A stretch of 64,000 nt of DNA from Streptomyces sp. ALI-76-A (GTDB lineage: Bacteria; Actinomycetota; Actinomycetes; Streptomycetales; Streptomycetaceae): assembly GCF_030287445.1 (NCBI RefSeq), contig NZ_JASVWB010000004.1, positions 682,001-746,000 of the forward strand. Reading direction: 5' to 3'. Every line of letters starts with the position of its first letter. The stretch's first letter is position 1. The translations under genes were made by a program, and so were the position numbers. The notes beneath the pieces were generated by a model, which did no database searches, had not been told where the DNA came from, and saw only the letters and a list, made by a program, of their open reading frames with translations. Positions 52,109 through 60,384 of the stretch are shown piece by piece.

Positions 52109-52719
52109 AAGAGCTTCTGAAGGACGCCTTCACCGGTCCCGGGGCGACCGCGCGGATCGCCGGCGCGGCGATGCTGGTGGGCACCCTCGCCGTACAGCAC
52201 CCGAATCCCACGTTCAACCGGCTCCAGCTCAAGGACACGTTCTCCGTGCTGCCGAACTGGCGGTTCTTCGCCCCGGAACCGGCGACGCACGACTATCATT
52301 TCTTCTATCGAACGCTGAACACCGCGGGTGAGACGTCACCGTGGCAGGCGGTCGACGTGATAGCCGGGCGGCGGTTCCGACAGATCGCCTGGTTTCCCAG
52401 CCGGCGGTCCGAGAAGGCTGTGTTCGACATCTGCAGCGAGATACTGGGGCTCATCGACAAGGGCTTCCCCACCGTCGTCCGCACACCGGGCTACCAGGTC
52501 ATCGTCAGCCATCTGCGGCACCGGATAGCCCGTGAAGCACCCGCCAAGGGCTTCCAGTTCGCTCTGGCCCGCGCCACCGGCTACGACACCTCCACGGCCC
52601 CGGAGATGATCTTCGTCTCCCCGTACACACCCATGGAGCCGGGCTCCGCCCCCGCCCGTCCTCGCGGCCGGCGGCAACCCGGACGCGCTCCCACCACCCA
52701 TGTCCCCTCACGCCCCTAG
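52105..52719 (+). CDS. Small membrane partner of the LinH-like protein (LinL-like)
   Basis: The 204-residue product starts at GTG 52105, overlapping the preceding stop by GTGA, with GGAGGAGGCAGGG upstream. One N-terminal hydrophobic helix (ATARIAGAAMLVGTLAV) is followed by LKDTFSVLPNWRFFAPEPAT and HDYHFFYR, then a soluble alpha/beta region. The NWxFFAPxP phrase is typical of small partners encoded next to HTTM-type proteins. The Pro/Arg-rich C-terminus is low complexity. It is probably an obligate subunit of the modification complex. Confidence 0.7.
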   Translation: MKELLKDAFTGPGATARIAGAAMLVGTLAVQHPNPTFNRLQLKDTFSVLPNWRFFAPEPATHDYHFFYRTLNTAGETSPWQAVDVIAGRRFRQIAWFPSRRSEKAVFDICSEILGLIDKGFPTVVRTPGYQVIVSHLRHRIAREAPAKGFQFALARATGYDTSTAPEMIFVSPYTPMEPGSAPARPRGRRQPGRAPTTHVPSRP

Positions 52720-52727
52720 GAATCGTC

Positions 52728-52811
52728 ATGAGCAATGTGGCCGTGTACATCGTGATCGGCATCGGCGCCTTGATCGCGGCAGCCATCGCCTACCGGAGTT
52801 TGAAGAAGTAG
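52728..52811 (+). CDS. 27-residue single-helix membrane peptide
   Basis: ATG 52728 opens MSNVAVYIVIGIGALIAAAI and ends AYRSLKK. It is one membrane helix with a basic tail, fitted exactly between the LinL-like stop (8-base gap) and the methyltransferase ribosome binding site. It was too short for automatic calling, but the position, hydrophobicity and CCTAGGAATC upstream support it. It could be a subunit of the membrane modification complex, an immunity peptide, or a leaderless export substrate. Confidence 0.6.
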   Translation: MSNVAVYIVIGIGALIAAAIAYRSLKK

Positions 52812-52848
52812 CGATCCGTCGACCGGCGGTGAGGAGGAGGGAACCAGC

Positions 52849-53613
52849 ATGACGAGCATCGACGACATCGGTTACGGCCGGCAGTTCGACGGATGGTACG
52901 ACCGGCTCTTTCCCAAGGACGGCCTGGCCGACCGGACGGCGAAGCAGTTGGCGTCCCTGCACCCGGACCCCGTGCTCGGCACCCTGGAACTGGGTGTGGG
53001 AACCGGCCGCATCGCCATCCCGCTCTCCCGCGTGACCGGCCGGGTCGTAGGCGTGGACAGCTCCCCGGAGATGCTCTCGGCGCTGGAGAAGGACGTGGCG
53101 GCCACGAGCGCCGACGTGGAAGGAGTGCGCGGCGACATCCGCTTCTACACGGACGACCGTCAGTACGGGCTCGTCTACTGCGTGTGCGGCACCCTGTCCA
53201 TGCTGCTCGACCCCGCCGACCAGCAACGAGCGGTGAGCCGGGCGGCCGAACGGCTCGCGCCCGGTGGGGTCCTCGTGGTGGAGACGCACAACAAGCCCGG
53301 CGTGCTCGCCCTGCACGCCGGACAGCAGCGGATGACGTATTTCGTCCCCTACCCGAGCCCCGGCACCGGACTGCAGACCCACTCGACGCTGGTGCCCGAG
53401 CAGGACCTGTGGCAGTGCTCGCACATCTGGTTCGAGTCGGACGGCACCTCGCGGGTCGGCACGGAGCTGAGCCGGCTCACCACGCCCGAGGAGGTCGACG
53501 CCTACGCCACTGCCGCCGGGCTCACGCCCGTAGCCCGTCACGCCGACTGGGACTCGTCCCCCTACACACCGCAGGGGCCGATGTTCGTGAGCGTCTACAC
53601 CAAGGACGCGTGA
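52849..53613 (+). CDS. SAM-dependent methyltransferase (CypM/LinM-like)
   Basis: The 254-residue class I methyltransferase has motif I LELGVGTGRIAIPL, GVDSSPEML after beta 2, GDIRFYTDDRQYGLVYCVCG and LAPGGVLVVETHNKPG. In linaridin pathways the homologue CypM dimethylates the alpha-amine of the N-terminal residue. All three predicted cores here begin with Ala, the residue methylated in cypemycin, so that role fits. GAGGAGGAGGGAACCAGC precedes the ATG. Confidence 0.85.
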   Translation: MTSIDDIGYGRQFDGWYDRLFPKDGLADRTAKQLASLHPDPVLGTLELGVGTGRIAIPLSRVTGRVVGVDSSPEMLSALEKDVAATSADVEGVRGDIRFYTDDRQYGLVYCVCGTLSMLLDPADQQRAVSRAAERLAPGGVLVVETHNKPGVLALHAGQQRMTYFVPYPSPGTGLQTHSTLVPEQDLWQCSHIWFESDGTSRVGTELSRLTTPEEVDAYATAAGLTPVARHADWDSSPYTPQGPMFVSVYTKDA

Positions 53614-53654
53614 ACGGCAGCACCCGCAACCGCACCAGCACGAGGAAGGGGTCA

Positions 53655-53834
53655 GTGGTGGCAGCAAGCCGCGCGGCGTCGTTCACCGACGCGTTCGTCC
53701 TCGCCGTACCGGTCATGCCGGTGATGTTCCGTGACGGCGGCGAGTGCACCGGGCGCACCCCGGGCATGAGCCTCATGCCTGCCGCGAGCGCTGCTGTGAT
53801 CGCCGCGACCACGGTCGGCGGGGGCAGGCAGTGA
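53655..53834 (+). CDS. Small peptide, possible additional substrate or accessory peptide
   Basis: From GTG 53655, behind GAGGAAGGGG, a 59-residue peptide reads VVAASRAASFTDAFVLAVPV, MPVMFRDGGECTGRTPG, then MSLMPAASAAVIAATTVGGG with RQ at the end. An alternative GTG at 53610 overlaps the methyltransferase stop. Its stop overlaps the start of the exporter gene, so it is translated within the operon. It lacks PxxxTP, but it has a Ser/Thr-containing, Ala/Val-rich tail. It could be a fourth, divergent substrate or a small membrane-associated helper. Confidence 0.55.
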   Translation: MVAASRAASFTDAFVLAVPVMPVMFRDGGECTGRTPGMSLMPAASAAVIAATTVGGGRQ

Positions 53835-55564
53835 ACACATCCGCGATCGTCCGTCGCCATCGGAGACTGCTCGGCATCGGCATCCTGCTCGGTCTGGCAG
53901 GCACCGCCGCCACCCTGCTCCAGCCCCTGCTCATCGGAGACCTGATCGAAGCGGTGGCGGCGGGCCGGTCCAAGACCGGGCCGATCGCGCTCATCACGGC
54001 CCTGTTCCTCGCCGACGCGCTGCTCGCCTCCGCTCACTTCTATCTGATCGGGCGAGCCGGCGAGAACATCGTCCTCGACATGCGGACCACCCTCACCGGC
54101 CGGCTGCTGCACTCCCGGATCCGGCAGTTCGGCGACCTCGAGCGCGGCGACGTGCTCACCCGCACCGTCTCCGACACCTCCCTCGCCCGGGTCGCCCTGT
54201 CCTCCTCCGTCTCCCAGATGATCACCTCGGCGTTCACCGCCCTCGGCTGCGTGGCGGTGATGGCGTGGATCGACTGGAGAATGCTGTTGGCCACCGCCGC
54301 CTGCCTGGGCACCGCCTCCGCGGTCGCCCTCGGGCTGGCCCGTGCCGTCCGCAAGGCCGCGGTGACCAACCGTCAGGACACCGGGGACTACGGGTCCGCT
54401 CTGCTGCGCGTGCTCAGCGCGCTGACCACGGTGAAGGCCTCCCGGGCCGAGAGGCGCGAGGCCGACCGCATCGGGGAACTGGCCACCGCCGCGCGGGACA
54501 GCGGGATCCGGGTGACCCGGCTGTCGGCGATGCTCATGCCCGCCATGAACGTCGGGACGCAGGTCTCCCTCGCCGTGGTGATCACCTGGGGCATGGCCCG
54601 CACCGCCACCGGGGTCCTGCCCATCGAGGATCTCACCGCGTTCGTCATGTACCTGTTCTACGTGGTGTCGCCTCTGGTGACGCTGTTCATGTCGATCGGG
54701 GAACTCCAGCAGGGCCGGGCGGCCATCGACCGGGTCGCGGAACTGGCCCGTATCGAGGTCGAGGACACCAGGGAGGCCCCGCAGGCGGTCGGCACCGGCG
54801 CGCCGGTGACAGGTGCCCCGGCCGTCGAGTTCGAGAACGTCACCTTCGGCTACACCGACACCGGGCCCCCTGTCCTGCGCGGGGTGTCCTTCTCGCTGCC
54901 GCCCACCGGTGTCACCGCCGTCGTCGGACCGTCCGGCGCGGGCAAGACCACCCTGTTCCAGCTCATCGAACGCTTCCACTCACCCGACCGGGGCACGATC
55001 CGGCTCGCCGGAGCGGACACGGCGACCATGCCGCTGCGCGAACTCCGCGGCCGGATCGGCCTGGTCGAGCAGGAGGCCCCCCTGATGCGCGGCACCGTCC
55101 GGGACAACCTCACCTACGCCTGCCCCGACGCCACCGCCGCGGAGATCGAGGAGGCGGTGGCGGCGGCCCACCTCACCGATGTCCTCGACACCCTGCCGGA
55201 CGGCCTCAGCACCCGGTTGGGCGAAGGGGGAACCGGCCTCTCGGGAGGACAGCGGCAGCGGCTCGCCATCGCCCGGGCCCTGCTCGCGCGCCCCGACGTG
55301 CTGCTCCTGGACGAGGCCACCTCCAACCTCGACTCCGACTCCGAGACGGCACTGCGCAAGACCCTCACCGCCATCGGCGCGCACTGCCAGGTCCTCACCA
55401 TCGCCCACCGGGTCTCCAGCACCGCCGACGCCGACCGCATCCTGCTGATCGAGGGCGGGCGGCTGCGCGCGAGCGGTACCCACACCGAGCTGATGGACCA
55501 CGACAGCACCTACCGACGTCTCGTCGAGCAGCAGTTGGCCCACGCGACGGGAGGCGCGTCATGA
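53831..55564 (+). CDS. ABC exporter, fused membrane and ATPase domains (LinT-like)
   Basis: The 577-residue exporter starts at GTG 53831 (GTGA overlap). Six helices (about 12-290) carry LLGIGILLGLAGTAATLLQP and FVMYLFYVVSPLVTLFMSIG. The ATPase has Walker A VVGPSGAGKTTL, signature GTGLSGGQRQRLAIA and Walker B VLLLDEATSNLD. No N-terminal peptidase (C39) domain is present, so leader cleavage must be by another protease. It probably exports the mature peptide as a homodimer. The stop overlaps the next ATG. Confidence 0.92.
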   Translation: MNTSAIVRRHRRLLGIGILLGLAGTAATLLQPLLIGDLIEAVAAGRSKTGPIALITALFLADALLASAHFYLIGRAGENIVLDMRTTLTGRLLHSRIRQFGDLERGDVLTRTVSDTSLARVALSSSVSQMITSAFTALGCVAVMAWIDWRMLLATAACLGTASAVALGLARAVRKAAVTNRQDTGDYGSALLRVLSALTTVKASRAERREADRIGELATAARDSGIRVTRLSAMLMPAMNVGTQVSLAVVITWGMARTATGVLPIEDLTAFVMYLFYVVSPLVTLFMSIGELQQGRAAIDRVAELARIEVEDTREAPQAVGTGAPVTGAPAVEFENVTFGYTDTGPPVLRGVSFSLPPTGVTAVVGPSGAGKTTLFQLIERFHSPDRGTIRLAGADTATMPLRELRGRIGLVEQEAPLMRGTVRDNLTYACPDATAAEIEEAVAAAHLTDVLDTLPDGLSTRLGEGGTGLSGGQRQRLAIARALLARPDVLLLDEATSNLDSDSETALRKTLTAIGAHCQVLTIAHRVSSTADADRILLIEGGRLRASGTHTELMDHDSTYRRLVEQQLAHATGGAS

Positions 55565-57066
55565 CGGACGCCGCGATCGTGGGCACCGGACCCAACGGAC
55601 TGGCCGCCGCGGTCACCCTCGCCCGGGCCGGACTCCAGGTCTCGCTGCACGAGAAGGCCGACACGGTCGGGGGCGGGCTGCGCACCACGGCCCTGTTCGA
55701 CAGCGACGTACAGCACGACGTCTGCTCCGCCGTCCACCCGATGGCCGCCGCCTCCGCGTTCTTCCGCCGGTTCGACCTGCCGGCCCGGGGCGTACGGCTG
55801 TTGCAGCCCGACATGCCCTACGCCCACCCCCTGCCCGACGGCCGGGCGGCGGCCGCCTGGCGGGACCTGACCCGGACCGCCGAGCAGCTGGGCGCGGACG
55901 GGCCGCGCTGGGAGCGCCTCATGCGGCCCCTGGTGTCCCGCTCCACCGCGGTCGTCGACCTGATCCTCGCCAGTCAGCGGACCTTGCCGGGTGATCCGGT
56001 CACCCCGCTGGTGCTGGCGCCCCGGATGCTGGCGCACGCCACGAACCGCACCCCGTTCACCACCGACGAGGCCGCCGCGCTGCTGACCGGCGTCGCCGCG
56101 CACGCCGTCGGCAAACTCCCCTCGCCGGCCTCGGCGGCCGTGGCCATGCTGCTGGCGCACACGGCCCACAGCAGTGGCTGGCCGCTGCCGGAAGGCGGCA
56201 GCGCCCGGATCGCCGAGGCCATGGTGGCCGACATCGCCGCGCACGGCGGCACGGTCCACACCGGGCACCACGTCCGCGATCTGGCGGAGCTGGGTGACGT
56301 CCCGCTGGTTCTGCTGGACGTGGGACCCAAGGAGTTCCTCGCCCTCGCCGGGCAGCGGCTGCCCGCCGGCTACCGGCGGGCGCTCGGCCGCTACCGGTAC
56401 GGCCCCGGAGCGGCCAAGGCCGACTTCCTCGTCGACGGGCCCGTCCCCTGGGCCAATCCGCTCGTGGGCCGGGCCGGCACGGTGCACCTCGGCGGCACCC
56501 GCGCCGACATCCTCCGGCAGGAGACCGCGACGGCCGCGGGGGAGCGGGTCCCCGACCCCTTCCTGCTCGTCGTCGACCCCACCGTGACGGACCCGTCCCG
56601 GGCGGTGGGCGGCAAACGGCCCGTGTGGGCCTACGCACACGTGCCCAACGGCGACACCCGGGACCCCGTCGAGCTGATCCGGGACCGCATCGAGCGGTAC
56701 GCGCCCGGGTTCACCGACACGATCCTCGCCTCGCGGGGACGATCGGCCGCCGAGTTCGAGGCGTACAACCCGAACTACGTCGGCGGTGACATCGCCGCCG
56801 GTGCCCTGACCCTGCGGCAGTCCCTGGCCCGGCCCACACTGCGCTGGAACCCGTACGCCACCCCGCTGCCCGGCGTGTACCTGTGCTCGGCCGCCACCCC
56901 GCCCGGACCGTCCGTGCACGGCATGTGCGGCCATCTCGCGGCCCTGTCCGCCCTCCGCCGCCACCATGGCATCCGCACGGCGCCGGATCTGTCGCCGGGG
57001 CCTGAGCGAGCGCGCGGGTGTGGTTCCGAGGAGTTGCCCGAGTTGCCGCACTCCGCCGGCGGCTGA
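55561..57066 (+). CDS. FAD-dependent oxidoreductase, phytoene-dehydrogenase-like (LinE-like)
   Basis: The 501-residue flavoprotein has the N-terminal dinucleotide motif AAIVGTGPNGLAAAVTLARA followed by VSLHEKADTVGGGLRT. The C-terminal flavin-closing motif reads PLPGVYLCSAATPPGPSVHG then MCGHLAAL. This is the phytoene desaturase/amine oxidase-like fold. Linaridin clusters frequently carry such an enzyme, with no settled function. A desaturation or redox step on the peptide is inferred. The last 25 residues are low complexity. It ends the first operon. Confidence 0.85.
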   Translation: MTDAAIVGTGPNGLAAAVTLARAGLQVSLHEKADTVGGGLRTTALFDSDVQHDVCSAVHPMAAASAFFRRFDLPARGVRLLQPDMPYAHPLPDGRAAAAWRDLTRTAEQLGADGPRWERLMRPLVSRSTAVVDLILASQRTLPGDPVTPLVLAPRMLAHATNRTPFTTDEAAALLTGVAAHAVGKLPSPASAAVAMLLAHTAHSSGWPLPEGGSARIAEAMVADIAAHGGTVHTGHHVRDLAELGDVPLVLLDVGPKEFLALAGQRLPAGYRRALGRYRYGPGAAKADFLVDGPVPWANPLVGRAGTVHLGGTRADILRQETATAAGERVPDPFLLVVDPTVTDPSRAVGGKRPVWAYAHVPNGDTRDPVELIRDRIERYAPGFTDTILASRGRSAAEFEAYNPNYVGGDIAAGALTLRQSLARPTLRWNPYATPLPGVYLCSAATPPGPSVHGMCGHLAALSALRRHHGIRTAPDLSPGPERARGCGSEELPELPHSAGG

Positions 57067-57579
57067 CCGATCGTCAGGCGCTCTCCGGGCGACCCGCGGC
57101 GAGCGTATTTTCCGGTGGGCGAGGACCGCGGGCTTCCGGCCGCCCAGGCGCGAGGCGGTGGGCGTGGCCGGGCGGCCTGGTGGCGGCTCTTGCGGGCCGT
57201 GCACCGGGCGGTTCACCGGAATGTCTCGGGCTCGCGGCGGAATTACTTCGCGCGGCCGACGCCGACCGGGAGTCGTCGCCTGCCGCCTCAGGGAACTGGA
57301 GTATGCGAGGAATTCCTTTCCCTGGGTTTCTGAGGGAGGAGCACATGCCATGGTGAGTCGTTTCCTGCTTTCTCCCTCCCGATTTCCGGGAAACGAGTGA
57401 TCTTCGGATCTCCTGACCCCCATGGTTCCTGCCCTCAGTGCCCCGCGTCGGGGCTTCCTGCGCTTCGGTGTCGCAGCACCTCGCGGGCGCGTGTGACCTC
57501 GGTCACAGGAGGGGTGGGATCTCCGCCCCTGGTCGATCGGTGCCGGACCGCGCCCGACGGGACCCTCCATGGGCCTGTC
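57067..57579. other. Interval between the two operons, with a possible 17-codon leader ORF
   Basis: No conventional gene is seen. A tiny frame at 57303-57356 (MRGIPFPGFLREEHMPW) has GGAACTGGAG upstream and contains a second internal ribosome binding site, GGGAGGAGCAC. It is suggestive but unsupported otherwise. Part of the region may be the 3' untranslated end of the flavoprotein transcript. Confidence 0.3.
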
Positions 57580-57690
57580 TGATAAATGTCATGCGCTGGA
57601 ATGATAAATGTAATGGCTATGGAATTGAGACTTCCGCTTTTCGGTGTGACCCACGTCATATCGAATTGCTTTGGTCGATGCTTCAATTTC
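57580..57690. promoter_or_regulatory. Shared promoter/operator, copy B
   Basis: TGATAAATGTCAT (57580-57592) and TGATAAATGTAAT (57602-57614), 22 bp apart, are followed by GGAATTGAGACTTCCGCT and GTGTGACCCACGTCATATCG, then TCGATGCTTC. This is the same order, spacing and near-identical sequence as copy A at 49276-49380. It stands about 90-200 bases before the KAS III-like gene. The likeness extends over about 100 bp, well beyond a single binding site, so it is a duplicated promoter. Confidence 0.75.
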
Positions 57691-57780
57691 TCAATGCATT
57701 TCCGCGGGTTGTTTCTCCTGCGGGGCCGAGAACCGCCCACACAGCGCGAGCGCCGTGCGCCATCGTCGGAGGGATGGTCA

Positions 57781-58815
57781 GTGACCGATCACGCCACGCA
57801 CAGCGGAGCCGGCCCGGTCGTCGTGAGCGATGCCGCCTGGTATCTGCCGGAGCGGGAGATTCCGGTCACCGGACTGACCGCGCTGAACGAGGCGGAGCGC
57901 CGTTCCCTCGCGGGCCTGGGCATCGACACCGTACGGGCGGACGACCGGCTGAGCGCCCTGGACCTGTGTGAGCGCGCCGGGCGGGAGGTCCTCGACCGGG
58001 CCGGACTGGACGCCCGCCGACTGGGTGCCCTGATCCTGGTGGAATCGCGGGCCCCGGAGACGTTCCTCAGCTCCGAGCCGACGAGGCTGCAACATCTGCT
58101 CGGCGCCGAGTCGGCGACGACCTTCATGGTGGGCGGACTGGGCTGCGTCTCTGTCGTCCCAGCGCTGCTGACGGCCCGGGGCCTGCTGGCGGCGGAGCCG
58201 GGTCTGGAGCACGTCCTGGTCGTGCACGGCAGCAAGCCCGCCGCCGCCACCCGCTACCGGCACCCCGTCACCGTGAACGGCGACGGCGGCCAGGCGCTGC
58301 TGCTCTCCCGCGGGAGCCGGAGCCGGAGCGGGAGCGGCGGCGTACGCGTACGCGACATCGCGCAGCACACCGACGGCCGCTTCTGGGACCTCTTCCATGT
58401 GAAGTACCGGGACCGGCCCACCTCGCAGTGGCGCGAGGAGTGCGCCGACCCGCGGACGTACTCCTTCCGTCTGGCCCTGGAGACACGGGCCCGGCTGTCC
58501 GCGCTCCTCGACGCGATGCTGGAGCGCAACGGCCTACGCCGCGCGGAGGTCCGCGGTTACGTCAGCCACAACCTGTCCACGAGCGGATTCCGGTTCACCG
58601 AGGAGTCCCTGGACATCGGGCTCCACCCCGTCTGCCGGGAGAACCTGCGCCGCTACGGGCACCTCGGCCCCAACGACATCTTCCTGAACCTGTACACGGC
58701 CCTGGAACGCAAGGAGTTCGCCGCGGGGGACCACGTCGTACTGATCACGGCGAGCCCGGTGGCCGCCTGGAGTCTGCTGCTCGTCGAGATAGGACCACAG
58801 GAGGGTGTGGCGTGA
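57781..58815 (+). CDS. KAS III-like (3-oxoacyl-ACP synthase III family) enzyme
   Basis: The 344-residue thiolase-fold protein has the nucleophile in TFMVGGLGCVSVVPALL (Cys122), the His in GYVSHNLSTSGF (His263) and an Asn in GPNDIFLNLYTALE. These complete the Cys-His-Asn set, although the usual NxGNTSAAS motif is poorly kept. Such stand-alone KAS III proteins condense or transfer acyl groups in polyketide, tetronate or starter-unit pathways. The start is GTG 57781, 8 bases after GGAGGG. Its stop overlaps the ACP start. Confidence 0.85.
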   Translation: MTDHATHSGAGPVVVSDAAWYLPEREIPVTGLTALNEAERRSLAGLGIDTVRADDRLSALDLCERAGREVLDRAGLDARRLGALILVESRAPETFLSSEPTRLQHLLGAESATTFMVGGLGCVSVVPALLTARGLLAAEPGLEHVLVVHGSKPAAATRYRHPVTVNGDGGQALLLSRGSRSRSGSGGVRVRDIAQHTDGRFWDLFHVKYRDRPTSQWREECADPRTYSFRLALETRARLSALLDAMLERNGLRRAEVRGYVSHNLSTSGFRFTEESLDIGLHPVCRENLRRYGHLGPNDIFLNLYTALERKEFAAGDHVVLITASPVAAWSLLLVEIGPQEGVA

Positions 58816-59117
58816 ACGGCATCACCGAAGAGATCAGGACGATCACCGAGGAGATCACGGAGTTCCTCACCGCCGCGCTCCGGCGGCCGGTCGGACCCGA
58901 GGACGACTACTTCGCGCTGGGTCTCGCGGACTCGCTCTTCGCGCTGGAGCTGGTGACGCACGTCGAGGACCGCTATGCCATCACCGTGGAGGTGGAGGAC
59001 CTCGACCTGGACAGTTTCCGGACCGCCGCGCGCCTCGCGCACTTCGTGGGACGGAAGTCGGGAGCGAACGGCCCGGCAGCGGGCCAGTCGACGGAGAGCC
59101 ATGAGCAGGGGGCCTGA
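58812..59117 (+). CDS. Discrete acyl carrier protein
   Basis: The 101-residue carrier has the phosphopantetheine site in FALGLADSLFALELV (Ser41), with helix II following and a helix III region DLDLDSFRTAARLAHFV. A 20-residue hydrophilic tail follows. LADS rather than the common LDS/GDS form is typical of the discrete ACPs that accompany FkbH/FkbI proteins. It overlaps the KAS III gene by GTGA and the dehydrogenase gene by 17 bases. It is the expected carrier for a glyceryl-derived unit. Confidence 0.88.
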   Translation: MNGITEEIRTITEEITEFLTAALRRPVGPEDDYFALGLADSLFALELVTHVEDRYAITVEVEDLDLDSFRTAARLAHFVGRKSGANGPAAGQSTESHEQGA

Positions 59118-60384
59118 GGCGGGGCCGGGGCGGCCGGCCGGAGCAGCGGCGACGGCGTCCGTGTCCCCGCCGCCTTCACAGGCCCCGGAGGTCCCGGAGG
59201 CCTCGGACGCCGCCGAGTCCGCCGTGCTGAAGGCCGCGGCGGAGCTGGCGGCCGAAGCGCGTGACGACGCCGCCCGCTGGGACCGGGAAGGCGTCCTGCC
59301 CGCCGCCGCCCGCCGCACGATGGCGGCGGCGGGGCTGTTGGCCCCCGACCTGCCCCGGAGCCATGGCGGACTGGGCGTGCGCCCCGTCGCCCTCGGCGAG
59401 GCGGCAGCGCACCTGGGTGGAGTGTGCAGCGCGCTGCGCGGCTTGCTGACCGTGCAGAGCATGGTGGCTGCGGCCCTGTCGCGCTGGGGCACCCGGGAGC
59501 AGCGCGACAGCTGGCTGCCCCGCCTGGCGAGCGGCGAGACGACCGCCGGCTTCGCCGCCACCGAACAGGACGCGGGCAGCGCCCTGCGAGCCGTACGGAC
59601 CCGGATCGAGGAATCGGACGGCGGGACGTACGTCACCGTGACCGGCCGCAAGAAGTGGATCACCTTCGGTGCGGCCGCCGACGTGTTCCTGGTCCTCGGC
59701 AGCGACCGCGGCAGGCCGACCACGGTGCTGGTGGAGGCGGACCGTGCGGGCGTGGAGCGTGAGCCGGTCAGCGGCCAACTCGGCATGCGGGCCGCCCACA
59801 TCGCCCACGTCGCCTTCGACCGGGTCAGGGTGCCCCGGCGCAATGTGGTCGCGCCCTTCGGACTGGGTCTTTCGCATGTTGCCGCGACCGCGATCGACCA
59901 CGGGCGCTTCACCGTGGCGTGGGGCTGCGTCGGCATGGCGGAGGCCTGTGTCGCCGACACCGCCGCGCACGCCGTCGCACGCAGCCAGGGCGGTGTGCCG
60001 CTCGCCGAGCACCAGCTGGTCCGTTCCCTGCTGGCCCGGTCCGCGGTGGCGAGTGCCGGGGCGCGTGAACTGGCCCGCCGCGCGGCCGAGTTCCGGACGC
60101 GTGGCGTGGGCCATGGGGTGACCGAGACCATCGTCGCCAAGTACGCGGCAGCCGCCGCGGCGGCCGCCGCGAGCCGTGACGCCGTGCAGGTCCTCGGCTC
60201 GGCCGGGTGCGAGCCCGACAGCAGATCCGGGCGCCACTTCCGGGACGCCAAGGTCATGGAGATCATCGAAGGAGCGCAGCAGGTGTCCGAACTGCACATA
60301 GCCGACCACCTCCTCCGTCGGCACGGCACGCCGCCCGCAGCCGCCGGCCCGGCCACCGGTTCCGTCCCAGGGACCTCGGCATGA
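59101..60384 (+). CDS. Acyl-CoA/ACP dehydrogenase (FkbI-like)
   Basis: The 427-residue flavoprotein has ACAD motifs GLLAPDLPRSHGGLGV, TTAGFAATEQDAGS (flavin contact), TGRKKWITFGAAADVFLVLG and a C-terminal half with AVQVLGSAGCEPDS and KVMEIIEGAQQVSELHIADH. FkbI-type members oxidise glyceryl-ACP or a related ACP-bound unit during alkoxymalonyl-ACP formation. The N-terminal 35 residues are low complexity. ATG 59101 lies inside the ACP gene, and the stop overlaps the FkbH-like start. Confidence 0.87.
   Translation: MSRGPEAGPGRPAGAAATASVSPPPSQAPEVPEASDAAESAVLKAAAELAAEARDDAARWDREGVLPAAARRTMAAAGLLAPDLPRSHGGLGVRPVALGEAAAHLGGVCSALRGLLTVQSMVAAALSRWGTREQRDSWLPRLASGETTAGFAATEQDAGSALRAVRTRIEESDGGTYVTVTGRKKWITFGAAADVFLVLGSDRGRPTTVLVEADRAGVEREPVSGQLGMRAAHIAHVAFDRVRVPRRNVVAPFGLGLSHVAATAIDHGRFTVAWGCVGMAEACVADTAAHAVARSQGGVPLAEHQLVRSLLARSAVASAGARELARRAAEFRTRGVGHGVTETIVAKYAAAAAAAAASRDAVQVLGSAGCEPDSRSGRHFRDAKVMEIIEGAQQVSELHIADHLLRRHGTPPAAAGPATGSVPGTSA

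Noticed and set aside
49462..57066. Lanthipeptide, thiopeptide or lasso peptide cluster
   Set aside because: No LanB/LanM/LanC, YcaO, radical SAM or lasso cyclase/protease homologues are seen; the PxxxTP boxes and H/L/M/T/E set fit linaridins better.
55510..57570. 686-codon minus-strand frame
   Set aside because: Antisense to the flavoprotein gene; composition typical of shadow frames.
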